In this document: positions 1 through 7,376 of the stretch, piece after piece
Layout: each line of letters starts with the position of its first letter
How positions within the stretch are numbered: position 1 is the first letter of the stretch
Assembly: GCA_026196575.1 (NCBI GenBank)
Contig: JAPHSX010000028.1
Location: 1-37,325 of the forward strand
Source: Gammaproteobacteria bacterium
Lineage (GTDB): Bacteria > Pseudomonadota > Gammaproteobacteria > Thiohalomonadales > Thiohalomonadaceae
Direction of reading: 5' to 3'
DNA length: 37,325 nucleotides
Made by a program: the position numbers and the translations under genes
The notes under the pieces: model-generated
Told to the model about the DNA's origin: nothing
The model's input: the letters and a program-made list of their open reading frames with translations, nothing else
Database searches by the model: none

Positions 1-609
1 ATCCTCTGGTCCTCCAGCCAGTTCGACTGGGTCGACCTCGGCGACGCCTTCTGCACCGGATCATCCATCATGCCGCAGAAGAAGAACCCCGACGTCCCCG
101 AACTGGTACGCGGCAAGAGCGGCCGCGTCTTCGGCTCCCTCGCCTCGATGCTGATGATCATGAAGGGCCAGCCGCTCGCCTATAACAAGGACAACCAGGA
201 AGACAAAGAGCCGCTGTTCGACACCATCGACACCGTCAAGGGCTGCCTCAAGGTATACGCCGATATGATGGATCAGATCACCCTCAAGCCGAAGCAGATG
301 CGCGAGGCCGCCCTGCGCGGCTTCTCCACCGCCACCGATCTCGCCGACTACGTCGTGCGCAACGGCGTGCCCTTCCGCGATGCCCACGAGATCGTCGGCA
401 AGGCCGTCGCCTACGGCGTAAAACACCACAAGGATCTCTCCGAGATGTCGCTTGAAGAGCTGCAGCAGTTCTCTACTGCGATTAAGGAGGATGTCTTTGA
501 GTATCTGACCCTGGAGGGGTCGGTCGCGGCGCGGAACCATATCGGCGGCACGGCGCCGGAGAGGGTGCGGGAGGCGGCGCTGAAGGCAAGGGAGCTGATA
601 AATTATTAA
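1..609 (+). CDS. argH: Argininosuccinate lyase, C-terminal part (5' end outside window)
   Basis: This is the C-terminal 202 residues of argininosuccinate lyase, which splits argininosuccinate into arginine and fumarate in the last step of arginine synthesis in the cytoplasm. The frame is open from base 1. Visible residues 20-31 are [12 protein letters not shown], the signature of the fumarase/aspartase superfamily, whose serine loop is the catalytic element. The remainder is helical as expected for the C-terminal domain and ends ...ARELINY. The codon use is GC-rich like the rest of the chromosome. A terminator hairpin follows directly, so transcription probably ends here and the next gene is a separate unit. 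Identification is secure; only the start is missing. Confidence 0.96.
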   Translation: MLWSSSQFDWVDLGDAFCTGSSIMPQKKNPDVPELVRGKSGRVFGSLASMLMIMKGQPLAYNKDNQEDKEPLFDTIDTVKGCLKVYADMMDQITLKPKQMREAALRGFSTATDLADYVVRNGVPFRDAHEIVGKAVAYGVKHHKDLSEMSLEELQQFSTAIKEDVFEYLTLEGSVAARNHIGGTAPERVREAALKARELINY

Positions 610-621
610 TTGTGGGAGTTG

Positions 622-648
622 AAGGGGGTCTCTGTTGAGGCCCTTTTT
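622..648 (+). terminator. Rho-independent terminator after argH
   Basis: An 11-bp stem (AAGGGGGTCTC pairing with GAGGCCCTTTT through three G-T wobbles) with loop TGTT runs into a T-tract (TTTTT at 644-648) 13 bases after the argH stop. It separates argH from the accessory genes that follow. Confidence 0.75.
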
Positions 649-676
649 AATTAGGAAAATACATAGGGAGAGTTAA

Positions 677-1600
677 TTGACAATTCCAACATATGATCAA
701 TTTATCGAGCCAGTATTACGATATTTAGCGACATGTCCTGAAGGGGCAGTAGCTAAAGATGCGCATGAAGCTGCAGCAACAGCGCTTGGTTTGACTAATG
801 AAGAAAGACAAGAAATGTTACCAAGCGGCGTGCAAGCAGTATATAAAAATCGAGCAGGTTGGGCGCATGACCGACTCAAGCGGGCGGGATTATCAAAAAG
901 TCCCAAAAGAGGTTATTGGAGATTGACCGATGAAGGAATGAAATTTATTCAAGAGAGGCCATCCCAGCTCTCAAAAGAAGAGATTGAAAAAATTGCGGTA
1001 GGTTATATGGGTGTGCGTCTGAGTGATACAAAAAATACGAGGGACATTGCATGTGTCAATGACAATCAGCCAATGTCTGTTGGTTCTGAAAGTGTTAGTC
1101 CAGATGAAAGATTAGAAACAGCTATTTCTGAGATTAGAGAATCGGTAGCGACAGAAATACTAGAAATGCTCGCAGGTGTGAGCCCAACATATTTTGAGAC
1201 GATAGTACTGGATGTTCTGCATAAACTTGGTTACGGAGCTAGTCGGTCAGATCTACAGAGGGTTGGTGGTGTTAGTGATGGAGGCATCGATGGTGTGATA
1301 TCACTCGACAAGCTCGGGCTGGAAAAGGTATATGTGCAGGCTAAGCGTTGGCAAAGTTCTGTTGGACGTCCTGAAATTCAAGCATTTTATGGTGCATTGG
1401 CAGGGCAAAAAGCAAATAAAGGTGTTTTTATTACTACGTCATCATTTACATCGCAAGCCTCAGAGTTCGCGAGTTCTGTAGAGCGCATCGTATTGGTGGA
1501 TGGTGTGAGATTGGCGCAATTCATGATGGATCACGAAGTCGGAGTTAGCCTGCGATCACTAAAAATCCCAAAGATAGATACTGATTATTTTGAGGAGTGA
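677..1600 (+). CDS. mrr: Mrr-type restriction endonuclease
   Basis: The 307-residue product has the two-part Mrr layout. Residues 1-95 form a winged-helix Mrr N-terminal domain (AGWAHDRLKRAGL, then GYWRLTDEG), and residues 165-290 form a PD-(D/E)XK nuclease domain. Candidate catalytic residues are E174, D205 in GGIDG, and Q221/K223 in VYVQAKRW. Known members cut methylated DNA and act without a partner methylase, and none is seen here. The start is a TTG at 677 with AGGGAG six bases upstream; no ATG suits the domain. The gene is visibly richer in A+T than argH and trmH on either side, with frequent ATA, AAA and GAA codons, which suggests horizontal acquisition. Its position between a terminator and a transposase gene fits an accessory insertion. 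Confidence 0.88.
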   Translation: MTIPTYDQFIEPVLRYLATCPEGAVAKDAHEAAATALGLTNEERQEMLPSGVQAVYKNRAGWAHDRLKRAGLSKSPKRGYWRLTDEGMKFIQERPSQLSKEEIEKIAVGYMGVRLSDTKNTRDIACVNDNQPMSVGSESVSPDERLETAISEIRESVATEILEMLAGVSPTYFETIVLDVLHKLGYGASRSDLQRVGGVSDGGIDGVISLDKLGLEKVYVQAKRWQSSVGRPEIQAFYGALAGQKANKGVFITTSSFTSQASEFASSVERIVLVDGVRLAQFMMDHEVGVSLRSLKIPKIDTDYFEE

Positions 1601-1620
1601 ACCTCACCTGCCCGTAGCCT

Positions 1621-1649
1621 GTAGGTTGGGCTGACGCAGGAAGCCCAAC
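1621..1649 (+). repeat. Left REP hairpin of the RAYT element (GTAG type)
   Basis: The element starts with GTAG and folds as GTTGGGCT / AGCCCAAC (8-bp stem) around loop GACGCAGGA. It matches the reverse complement of 2232-2260 at 28 of 29 positions. A GTAG tetranucleotide next to a hairpin is the known recognition pattern for REP-associated tyrosine transposases. Confidence 0.85.
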
Positions 1650-1674
1650 AACACATCGCAACGGAGGCGAAACA

Positions 1675-2211
1675 ATGCAATACCGACGCGCCAGGATGGC
1701 CGGTGGCACCTTCTTCTTTACCGTCAATCTGGCGAACCGAAACACCGATACCCTGGTGCGCTACGTCGATGAATTTCGTTCCGTTGTGCACAAGGTAAAA
1801 CAGGCGCACCCATTTTCAATCGTCGCGATGGTGGTGTTACCCGAACACCTGCATGCGATATGGCGGCTTCCCGAGGGGGATGCCGACTATGCAAAGCGCT
1901 GGTCTTTGATTAAGGCGGGTTTCTCACGCCGCATACCGGCAGGGGAAACAATCCGCCCCGCCAGAGTGGCGAAGCGCGAACGTGGCATCTGGCAGCGGCG
2001 TTATTGGGAACACCAGATTCGGGATGAACTGGATTTGGCCCATCACGTTGATTACATCCATTACAACCCGGTCAAACATGGCTGGGTGGCGCGCGCCGTG
2101 GATTGGCCGCACTCGACGTTGCATGAGTATATCGAGCGAGGCATTCTTCCTGTAGATTGGGGCGGTGAGGCGCAGGCGCACGAACAGCGATGTTGGGGAG
2201 AGAGGTTGTGA
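1675..2211 (+). CDS. REP-associated tyrosine transposase (RAYT, IS200-like Y1 family)
   Basis: This 178-residue protein is a Y1 HUH-type transposase domain. The metal-binding HUH pair is H58-L-H60 in PEHLHAIW, and the nucleophile is most likely Y127 in the family-typical segment DYIHYNPVKHGWV. Family members nick and rejoin single-stranded REP sequences. The ATG at 1675 has GGAGG seven bases upstream. The gene lies inside an inverted pair of REP hairpins (1621-1649 and 2232-2260), the usual setting of a chromosomal RAYT. The ORF is full length with no frameshift, so the enzyme may be active. It is a domesticated single-copy type rather than a classical IS605-family insertion, because no tnpB or iscB partner is present. 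Confidence 0.92.
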   Translation: MQYRRARMAGGTFFFTVNLANRNTDTLVRYVDEFRSVVHKVKQAHPFSIVAMVVLPEHLHAIWRLPEGDADYAKRWSLIKAGFSRRIPAGETIRPARVAKRERGIWQRRYWEHQIRDELDLAHHVDYIHYNPVKHGWVARAVDWPHSTLHEYIERGILPVDWGGEAQAHEQRCWGERL

Positions 2212-2231
2212 TTGTCGGTTGTGTTGGGAGT

Positions 2232-2260
2232 GTTGGGCTTCCTTCGTCAGCCCAACCTAC
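2232..2260 (-). repeat. Right REP hairpin of the RAYT element, inverted
   Basis: This is the inverted copy of the left REP (28 of 29 bases identical), with the GTAG end on the outer side (reading CTAC on the plus strand). Its stem GTTGGGCT / AGCCCAAC sits 20 bases after the transposase stop codon. From 2261 to 2465 I see no further gene. Confidence 0.85.
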
Positions 2261-2465
2261 GGATAATTATCCCGGAAAAAAAGGGTAGAGAAAAATCTTG
2301 ATATCACGGTTTTATCCGAATTAAAGAAGCCAGAACTTTTGAGTGTCACCCAATCGATTTTTTTGCACAGGTCGGATTAGAACGGCGCGCAGGATGGCGG
2401 ATGGCGAGTAACTGCGGCAGAATGGGAAGCTCGCCGTCTTCGGCGCCAATTTGTGAAATACCTGG

Positions 2466-3020
2466 ATGAATGACCCCATAGCGGTGATCGGCCTGCTCGA
2501 CCCGAAAAGTCCTGCCAATGTCGGCGCGGTGATGCGCGCTGCCGGATGTTATCAGGCTCACTCTGTCTACTTCACCGGGGTGCGTTATCCCCGTGCCGCC
2601 AGTTACAACACAGACACCAAAAACGTGGTGCGTGATATCCCGCTCACCGGGGTGGAGTCGCTGCTGGAGTGTCTGCCCGAGGCGACGCGGGCGGGGACGA
2701 AGATTGTCTGCGTGGAGCTGGTGGTCGGGGCGACGCCGCTGCCGCTCTACCAGCATCCGCCGCGGGCGTTTTATCTCTTTGGCCCGGAGGATGGCACCCT
2801 CGATCAGGCACTGATCGACAGGGCCGATGAGGTGATCTATGTCCCCACCACCGGCTGCATGAATCTGGCGGCGACGGTGAATGTGGTGCTCTACGATCGG
2901 ATGGCGAAGCTCTCGCCACACTGCGCCAGTGACGCGTTAATTCTCCGTAGTCGTGATACGAATAATCGGGTGAAGATCCGGCTGCAGCCGCAAGCGTCTG
3001 TGGCTGGCGTGCCACGGTGA
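2466..3020 (+). CDS. TrmH/SpoU-family RNA 2'-O-methyltransferase
   Basis: The 184-residue protein carries the SPOUT methyltransferase motifs. These are NVGAVMRAAG (N18 and R24, motif 1), YLFGPEDGTL near 103-112 (motif 2) and MNLAATVNVVLYDR near 132-145 (motif 3), which forms the trefoil-knot SAM site. Such enzymes methylate a ribose 2'-hydroxyl in tRNA or rRNA. It lacks the N-terminal substrate-binding extension of larger SpoU proteins, so it is a minimal form and the target RNA cannot be read from sequence. The ATG at 2466 has no strong ribosome binding site. The gene is convergent with the minus-strand gene that ends at 3206. Confidence 0.85.
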   Translation: MNDPIAVIGLLDPKSPANVGAVMRAAGCYQAHSVYFTGVRYPRAASYNTDTKNVVRDIPLTGVESLLECLPEATRAGTKIVCVELVVGATPLPLYQHPPRAFYLFGPEDGTLDQALIDRADEVIYVPTTGCMNLAATVNVVLYDRMAKLSPHCASDALILRSRDTNNRVKIRLQPQASVAGVPR

Positions 3021-3127
3021 CGACGAAGCAACTTACTCTGGTTCCATGGTTTCGGCGTTTGAAGTTATGCCCTTATGAGTTGTATCCGGGGTAAATGAGG
3101 TGCGCTTTTGACGGCCTGGCAAGAAGC

Positions 3128-3163
3128 CAAAAGGGTCGCGGCTAAGAAGTCGATACCCTTTTG
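3128..3163. terminator. Inverted repeat between convergent genes, possible terminator
   Basis: CAAAAGGGT (3128-3136) and ACCCTTTTG (3155-3163) are perfect 9-bp inverted arms with an 18-base loop. They lie in the 185-bp gap between the trmH-like gene and the convergent gene to the right. No clear T-tract follows on either strand, so a terminator role is tentative. Nothing else is recognisable in 3021-3205. Confidence 0.35.
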
Positions 3164-3205
3164 AAGAATAAAAATTCGGCATAGCTCCGTATTTACTTGC
3201 GGTGC

Positions 3206-3913
3206 TTACTCCTTCAGTCTAATCCGCAACTTTCCCTCCGCGATTTCAATCTTCTCCACCCCGTCGGCGAAGGCTTGCCAGAAGCCCTGGTTGCTGCCGA
3301 ACTCTTGCACCAGGTCGATGTTTTTCATGTTGCCGAGCCAGGCATTGGGTAGCGGGACGCCCCAGAGGCTGATCCCCTTGAGGATAATCACCGGCCTGCC
3401 CTCGGCGTAGCGCATCTCCACCCCGGCGGTGAGCTTGAGGGTCTTGCCGCCGAGGAGGGGGAGCTCGGGGTCGAGCGGCACCAGCAGTTTGGCGCTGGCG
3501 AGGTCGTCGGCCAGGTCGATGGCGAGGCGGGAGGCGAGCTCGGTGTTGTTGGCGAGCAGCGCGTTGAGCTCCCTCTCGCTAAGGGCGATCTCGCGGCTGG
3601 CCCCCTCTTCGCTGTAACGTTCCGGGGTGAGGGCTGTTTTGCCGTCGCTTGCCTGTCGCTTGCCGGGTGGGTGTTGCAGGGTGTCGAGGCGCTGCAGTTT
3701 GCGCTCGAGCTGCTGCTGTTCGCTCTGGTTGAGGGTGACCGGTTTGAATTCGGTGGGGAAGAGGTAGGCGGTGACCAGCCAGATGGTGAGGCCAACCGAG
3801 AGCAGCACGGTGAGCAGCATCAACCCCGCTATCCGCAGGGCGGAGCGCCCCCTGCCGGGGGTGGTGGGTGGTGGTGTCGCTGCCTGGGTGGCGGGTGTGA
3901 TGTCGTTGTTCAT
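3206..3913 (-). CDS. Conserved membrane-anchored protein of unknown function
   Basis: A 235-residue protein with a short proline/threonine-rich cytoplasmic start, one strong membrane helix at about residues 27-50 (IAGLMLLTVLLSVGLTIWLV) and a long exported domain. That domain holds a conserved-looking stretch, YSEEGASREIALSERELNALL near 100-120, and a C-terminal segment ending KIEIAEGKLRIRLKE, which suggests a beta-rich periplasmic fold. I recognise it only as a family seen in sulfur-oxidising and related gammaproteobacteria, with no established role. It lies downstream of the EgtB-like gene on the same strand with a 60-bp gap and could be co-transcribed. Confidence 0.75.
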   Translation of the reverse strand: MNNDITPATQAATPPPTTPGRGRSALRIAGLMLLTVLLSVGLTIWLVTAYLFPTEFKPVTLNQSEQQQLERKLQRLDTLQHPPGKRQASDGKTALTPERYSEEGASREIALSERELNALLANNTELASRLAIDLADDLASAKLLVPLDPELPLLGGKTLKLTAGVEMRYAEGRPVIILKGISLWGVPLPNAWLGNMKNIDLVQEFGSNQGFWQAFADGVEKIEIAEGKLRIRLKE

Positions 3914-3973
3914 GACCGGTAGCCCCCTTCTCTGTAAGTTGACCTTGTTAAAGCTTGCACATTGCCCGGGCGG

Positions 3974-5178
3974 TCAGCCCTTATGCCATGCCATGACGCT
4001 TCCGGGGAAGACGAGGCGGGTGCCGCTGAAGCGATAGCGATCGCCGGGCAGGGCGTGGTGGCGGTGGCTGGAGCGCCGCTGCATCTTCTGGCTGTGCAGT
4101 GAACCGCCGCGCAGGGTGTAGTGGCCGTCGTCGAACTGTTGGGTGGCGGCCTCGGGGTTGGCCGGTTCAAGGTAGCCGGTGTAGCGGTGAAACGGGTTGC
4201 TGCACCACTCCCAGGCGCGGCCATAGTCGCTGATGACCTTGGTGCGTACCGCTACCTCCCATTGATATTCGTGCTGCACCACGGCGCCCGCCAGTTTGCC
4301 GCCGTGCGTGGCCACCCAGTTGGCGTAGGCGCTGGCCTCGTGCTGGCTGATGCCGGTGACGGCATCTTCTGCGACAAGTTCAAATGGCCCGTTAAGGCCA
4401 ATGGCGTACCAGTTGCCCGCCAGGTCCTTGCGCCAGTGATGGGGGCGTTTGGTGTGGTCCTGGCGCCACGCCTTGCCGGCCTCGTCCCAGTAGTTGTCGT
4501 TGTCATAACCGCCGGCCTGGATGAAGCCGAGAAAGGCGCCGTTGCTCACCGGCTGGCTGTCGATGCGAAAGGCGTGCAGTTCGACGATATTGGGGGGGAG
4601 CTCGTTGTCGCGGGCGCTGGGATCTTCATGCCGTGCGCCGATGCGATAGTGGCCCTTGTGCACGTCGCCGTGCACCTCGGAGGGGGAGAGCGGGGTGAGG
4701 CGGTTCGCCACCCGATAGTCGGGGCGGCGGTGAGGCGGCTCTCGGTGAGCTGCGCGATCATCGCCTCGCACAGTTCGCCCAGCTCCTCCACCAGGCGGTA
4801 GAGGAGGCGCCCTTCGTCGAGCAGTTCGTGCGCGGGCAGATGCCGGGGATTGGCAAGCAGGGTGAGGTTCTCTTCCTGTAGCTCCAGCGCCCAGTTGAGC
4901 AGGTGCTCACGCGGGGGGAGCTGCTGCACGATGGCCTCGTCGGGATCAACCCCGTGACCGAAGAGGTGGCGAACGCGGGCGGTGATATCGCTGTCGCCCA
5001 ATACCACCTCGCGCAGCCAGTAGCTCTCCAGGTAGATGGCGCGGCCGAAGAGCCAGGCGAGGGGTGGCAGCCCCGTCACAAAGCGGCGGCGGCAGGCGGC
5101 ATCGTCGCTGCTCTCCAGCAGGTGGTTGATCATTTGGTGCAGGCCGTTGAGTTGGCCCAGCAGTTCGCTCTGGCTCAT
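3974..5178 (-). pseudogene. EgtB/SUMF1-like (DinB + formylglycine-generating-enzyme) gene with a frameshift
   Basis: Two minus-strand frames together encode one protein of about 400 residues. The first (from ATG 5178) gives a DinB-like helical domain of about 150 residues; the second (to stop 3974) gives an FGE-sulfatase/EgtB-like domain with GRAWEWCSNPFHRY, TLRGGSLHSQK and the end FSGTRLVF. They change frame near 4720-4740, in a GCC/CCG-rich stretch, as expected for loss of one base. EgtB-type enzymes are non-heme iron sulfoxide synthases whose iron ligands are an HX3HXE-like set in the DinB part. Here the segment where ligands are expected reads LPPLAWLFGRAIYLE, and the later one LGELCEAMI, so the histidines appear replaced. 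The gene may be decayed, or non-catalytic with a sequencing error. Confidence 0.75.
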
Positions 5179-5267
5179 CGTGGTGACTATCGGTTAACGC
5201 GGTCGGGGGGGCCATGGTAGCCGATAGCGGGAGTGAATGCAGCCGCCGGCACGGGCAGGGCCGGGGT

Positions 5268-5804
5268 TTAGCGCCACCGTTGCGGGGTGATGGTGAGACC
5301 CTGTTCGCCGCTGCTGAACCAGGCCGCACCGTCCTGTATCGTGCACTGTAGCTGCATGGTGCGCGCGGCGAGGAGGGCGAGTTGCGCGGCGCAATCGTCG
5401 GCCAGGTGAAACACCCGCAGGTTGTCGAAGCGCTCGAGCTTGCCTTGCAGCTGTTGCCACCAGACGGGGGCGCTGCGCGGCTGATAGGTGTAGATGATCA
5501 CTTGCGCCGCGCGGGTGCAGGCCTTGCGAATTCGCCTCTCATCGGGTTGCCCAAGTTCGATCCAGAGTTCGATTTCGTCGTTTAGGTTTTTCTGCCACAG
5601 GTCGGGCTCATCCTCACTGCTGATGCCGCGGGTAAAGGCCAGCGTGTCGCTGGCGTTGAGGGCGAAGGCGAGCAGCCGCACCATCATCCGTTCATCGTTC
5701 TCGGAGGGGTGGCGGGCGATGGTCAGTGTATGGTCGCCGTAGTAGTGGCGATCCATGTCGGCGATGTTTAGTTGTGCCTTGAAGATAGTGGCCTTGATTG
5801 CCAT
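5268..5804 (-). CDS. yaeQ: YaeQ family protein
   Basis: The 178-residue protein matches the YaeQ family over its full length: it begins MAIKATIFKAQLNIADMDR, contains HPSENDERMMVRLLAFAL and EPDLWQKNLNDEIELWIELGQP, and ends in a beta segment. The fold is related to PD-(D/E)XK nucleases, but the biochemical activity is not established. E. coli YaeQ is linked by genetics to suppression of RfaH loss. The start overlaps the arfB stop (TGATG, sharing one base), so the two genes are translationally coupled. This yaeQ-arfB adjacency is seen in enterobacteria too (yaeQ-yaeJ). Confidence 0.93.
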   Translation of the reverse strand: MAIKATIFKAQLNIADMDRHYYGDHTLTIARHPSENDERMMVRLLAFALNASDTLAFTRGISSEDEPDLWQKNLNDEIELWIELGQPDERRIRKACTRAAQVIIYTYQPRSAPVWWQQLQGKLERFDNLRVFHLADDCAAQLALLAARTMQLQCTIQDGAAWFSSGEQGLTITPQRWR

Positions 5805-6220
5805 CAGATGACTTTACCCCGTAGCGCCTTTTGTCGGCTCTGTCTGGTTTTGCTGTCCATGCGCCGTTGTTGTGAACCGTGCGTGGGTTTGGTGGCGATG
5901 CGTTTTTTCTGGCTCACGGCAACGCCGCGAATCAGTTCGCGCAGACGCGCCAGGGCATCCTCGCGATTCTTCTCCTGGGTGCGAAAACGCTGCGCCTTGA
6001 GCACGATCACCCCCTCGCTGCTGATGCGCCGATCCTTGAGCGCCAGCAGGCGCTGCTTGTAGAACTCGGGCAGCGAGGAGCCGGTGATGGCGAAACGCAG
6101 GTGAATGGCCGTGGCCACCTTGTTGACGTTCTGCCCGCCGGCCCCCTGTGAGCGGATCGCATGGATCTCGATCTCCTCATCGGTGATGGTAACGTGGGTG
6201 GAGATGGCGAGCGGTGACAT
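5804..6220 (-). CDS. arfB: Alternative ribosome-rescue factor ArfB (peptidyl-tRNA hydrolase)
   Basis: A 138-residue stand-alone release-factor catalytic domain. The GGQ motif is at residues 28-30 within RSQGAGGQNVNK, and this loop hydrolyses peptidyl-tRNA in the ribosomal P site. The C-terminal tail is strongly basic (QSRQKALRGKVI region), as needed for insertion into the empty mRNA channel of stalled ribosomes. Length and architecture match E. coli YaeJ. It is upstream of and overlapping yaeQ in a two-gene operon. Confidence 0.95.
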   Translation of the reverse strand: MSPLAISTHVTITDEEIEIHAIRSQGAGGQNVNKVATAIHLRFAITGSSLPEFYKQRLLALKDRRISSEGVIVLKAQRFRTQEKNREDALARLRELIRGVAVSQKKRIATKPTHGSQQRRMDSKTRQSRQKALRGKVI

Positions 6221-6270
6221 GGGGTAATGATAGCGAATCGTGGTGATGGGTGCAGCGTGCCGTTGAAGAT

Positions 6271-6290
6271 GCCCCGCGCGGCGGCGGGGC
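6271..6290 (-). terminator. GC-rich hairpin downstream of the H1-like gene
   Basis: A 7-bp perfect stem (GCCCCGC / GCGGGGC) with a 6-base loop lies 13 bases beyond the stop of the basic-protein gene on the minus strand. There is no T-tract, so it may be a weak terminator or an RNA-stabilising hairpin. Confidence 0.35.
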
Positions 6291-6302
6291 TGCCGATGGA
6301 GA

Positions 6303-6743
6303 CTATTTTTTCTTTACGCGGCGCCTGATAGCGGTGCCGATATTCTGGATCTTTTTCATTTGCGCCCTCTCCCAGCGGGCGCCGGCGGCCAGCATCATTT
6401 GTGTCTTCTTTTCGCCCAGTGCGATCAGCTCCCGTTCACGTTTTAATGCGGCGTTGAGTTGATCCTTTAGCACGATCATTTCGGCCTTGATCGCATCACG
6501 CGCCAGTTTGACCTCCTCCCTGGCGGCGATTCTGGCGGCACGCAGTGCCTCCCTGCTCGCCTTGAGATCGGCGCGCAGCTTGGCGTTCAGCTCCCTGTTT
6601 TTTGTTGCGGCAGTGCGCCGGTTGACGGCGGGGGTCGGCGCCTTGGCGCCGGTGGTTTTTTTGGTGGTGACACGCTTTTTGGTGGTGGTGGTTTTTTTGC
6701 GGCTGGTGGTTTTGCGCGGTACCTTCTTTTTTGCTGCGGCCAT
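6303..6743 (-). CDS. Histone H1-like lysine-rich protein with coiled coil
   Basis: The 146-residue product starts with about 45 residues dominated by Lys, Thr and Arg (KKKVPRKTTSRKK, then TTKKRVTTKK), resembling eukaryotic H1 tails and bacterial AlgP/Hc1-like proteins. A predicted alpha-helical coiled coil follows from about residue 50 to 115, rich in alternating Ala, Arg, Glu and Leu, and the protein ends in a basic RRRVKKK tail. Such proteins bind DNA or RNA without sequence specificity; nothing here shows the actual ligand. The low-complexity start is encoded by repeated AAA/ACC codons, a substrate for slippage. It is downstream of greB on the same strand with a 62-bp gap. Confidence 0.7.
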   Translation of the reverse strand: MAAAKKKVPRKTTSRKKTTTTKKRVTTKKTTGAKAPTPAVNRRTAATKNRELNAKLRADLKASREALRAARIAAREEVKLARDAIKAEMIVLKDQLNAALKRERELIALGEKKTQMMLAAGARWERAQMKKIQNIGTAIRRRVKKK

Positions 6744-6805
6744 CTCAACTCTCCTGCTGGTGTGGTGGGGTATGGTGTGAGTATAGGCCCGTTTCTTCGG
6801 GATTA

Positions 6806-7303
6806 TTATGTGGCGTAACGGATGGCAACAATGAAGTAGTGGCGCGTCCCCTGCGGTGTCTCTACCTGTACCTCGTCATCAACACCCTTTTTCATCACTG
6901 CCCGGGCCATCGGTGAGTCCATGCTGATCCACCCTTGCTGCGGATCGAACTCGTCGGGGCCGACGATGCGGTAGTGGTGTTCCGCGCCCGCCTCATCCTC
7001 CAGCGTAATGTAGGCGCCGAAGAAGATACGCTGCGGATCGGTGGGCGGGCCACTTACCACGGTGAGATCGGGCAGGCGCTTTTGCAGGTAGCGGATGCGC
7101 CGGTCGATCCCCGCCAGTTCCCTCTTGCGATAGATATATTCGGCGTTCTCCGAGCGATCCCCCTCGGCAGCGGCGGCACTGAGGGCGCGGGTGACATCGG
7201 CACGGCGTGTCCAGAGCCCCTTCAGCTCCTGCTCCAGCACGGTGTAGCCGGCGGCGGTGATGTAGGGGGATTTTTTCGGTTGCGGGGGGCGCCAGCGTCC
7301 CAT
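6806..7303 (-). CDS. greB: Transcription elongation factor GreB
   Basis: A 165-residue Gre factor. The N-terminal coiled coil (residues 12-80) carries the tip sequence AAAEGDRSENAEYIYRKREL, whose acidic residues reach the RNA polymerase active site and stimulate cleavage of backtracked transcripts. The C-terminal FKBP-like domain includes FFGAYITLEDEAG and PMARAVMKKGVDDEV. The long N-terminal lead (PPQPKKSPYITAAGY) and the arginine-rich patch after the acidic tip (RRIRYLQKRL) favour GreB over GreA. I start at the ATG at 7301-7303 because the upstream in-frame sequence is unlike any Gre protein and the homologous region begins here; GCAGGT lies upstream. Confidence 0.9.
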   Translation of the reverse strand: MGRWRPPQPKKSPYITAAGYTVLEQELKGLWTRRADVTRALSAAAAEGDRSENAEYIYRKRELAGIDRRIRYLQKRLPDLTVVSGPPTDPQRIFFGAYITLEDEAGAEHHYRIVGPDEFDPQQGWISMDSPMARAVMKKGVDDEVQVETPQGTRHYFIVAIRYAT

Positions 7304-7340
7304 GGTGTTACCTGCTCGGTGGGTGGGTGGCGGAGTATAT

Positions 7341-7366
7341 CCCAGCCACTGTGATCGGTGGCTGGG
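7341..7366 (-). terminator. Hairpin downstream of the DUF4139 gene
   Basis: CCCAGCCAC (7341-7349) pairs perfectly with GTGGCTGGG (7358-7366) around an 8-base loop. It starts about 10 bases beyond the stop of the DUF4139 gene on the minus strand, upstream of greB. The T-tract is poor, so termination may be partial. Confidence 0.45.
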
Positions 7367-7376
7367 GGATGGTTTG

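Noticed and set aside
677-2260. Mrr gene plus transposase as a defence island
   Set aside because: There is only one defence-type gene, no methylase, toxin-antitoxin or other defence family, and housekeeping genes flank both sides. I keep it as an accessory patch only.
1621-2260. REP hairpins as ordinary terminators, or the RAYT as a full IS605-family element
   Set aside because: The hairpins have the GTAG mark and are an inverted near-identical pair around the RAYT, with no T-tract; no tnpB or iscB gene is present, so this is a RAYT-REP unit.
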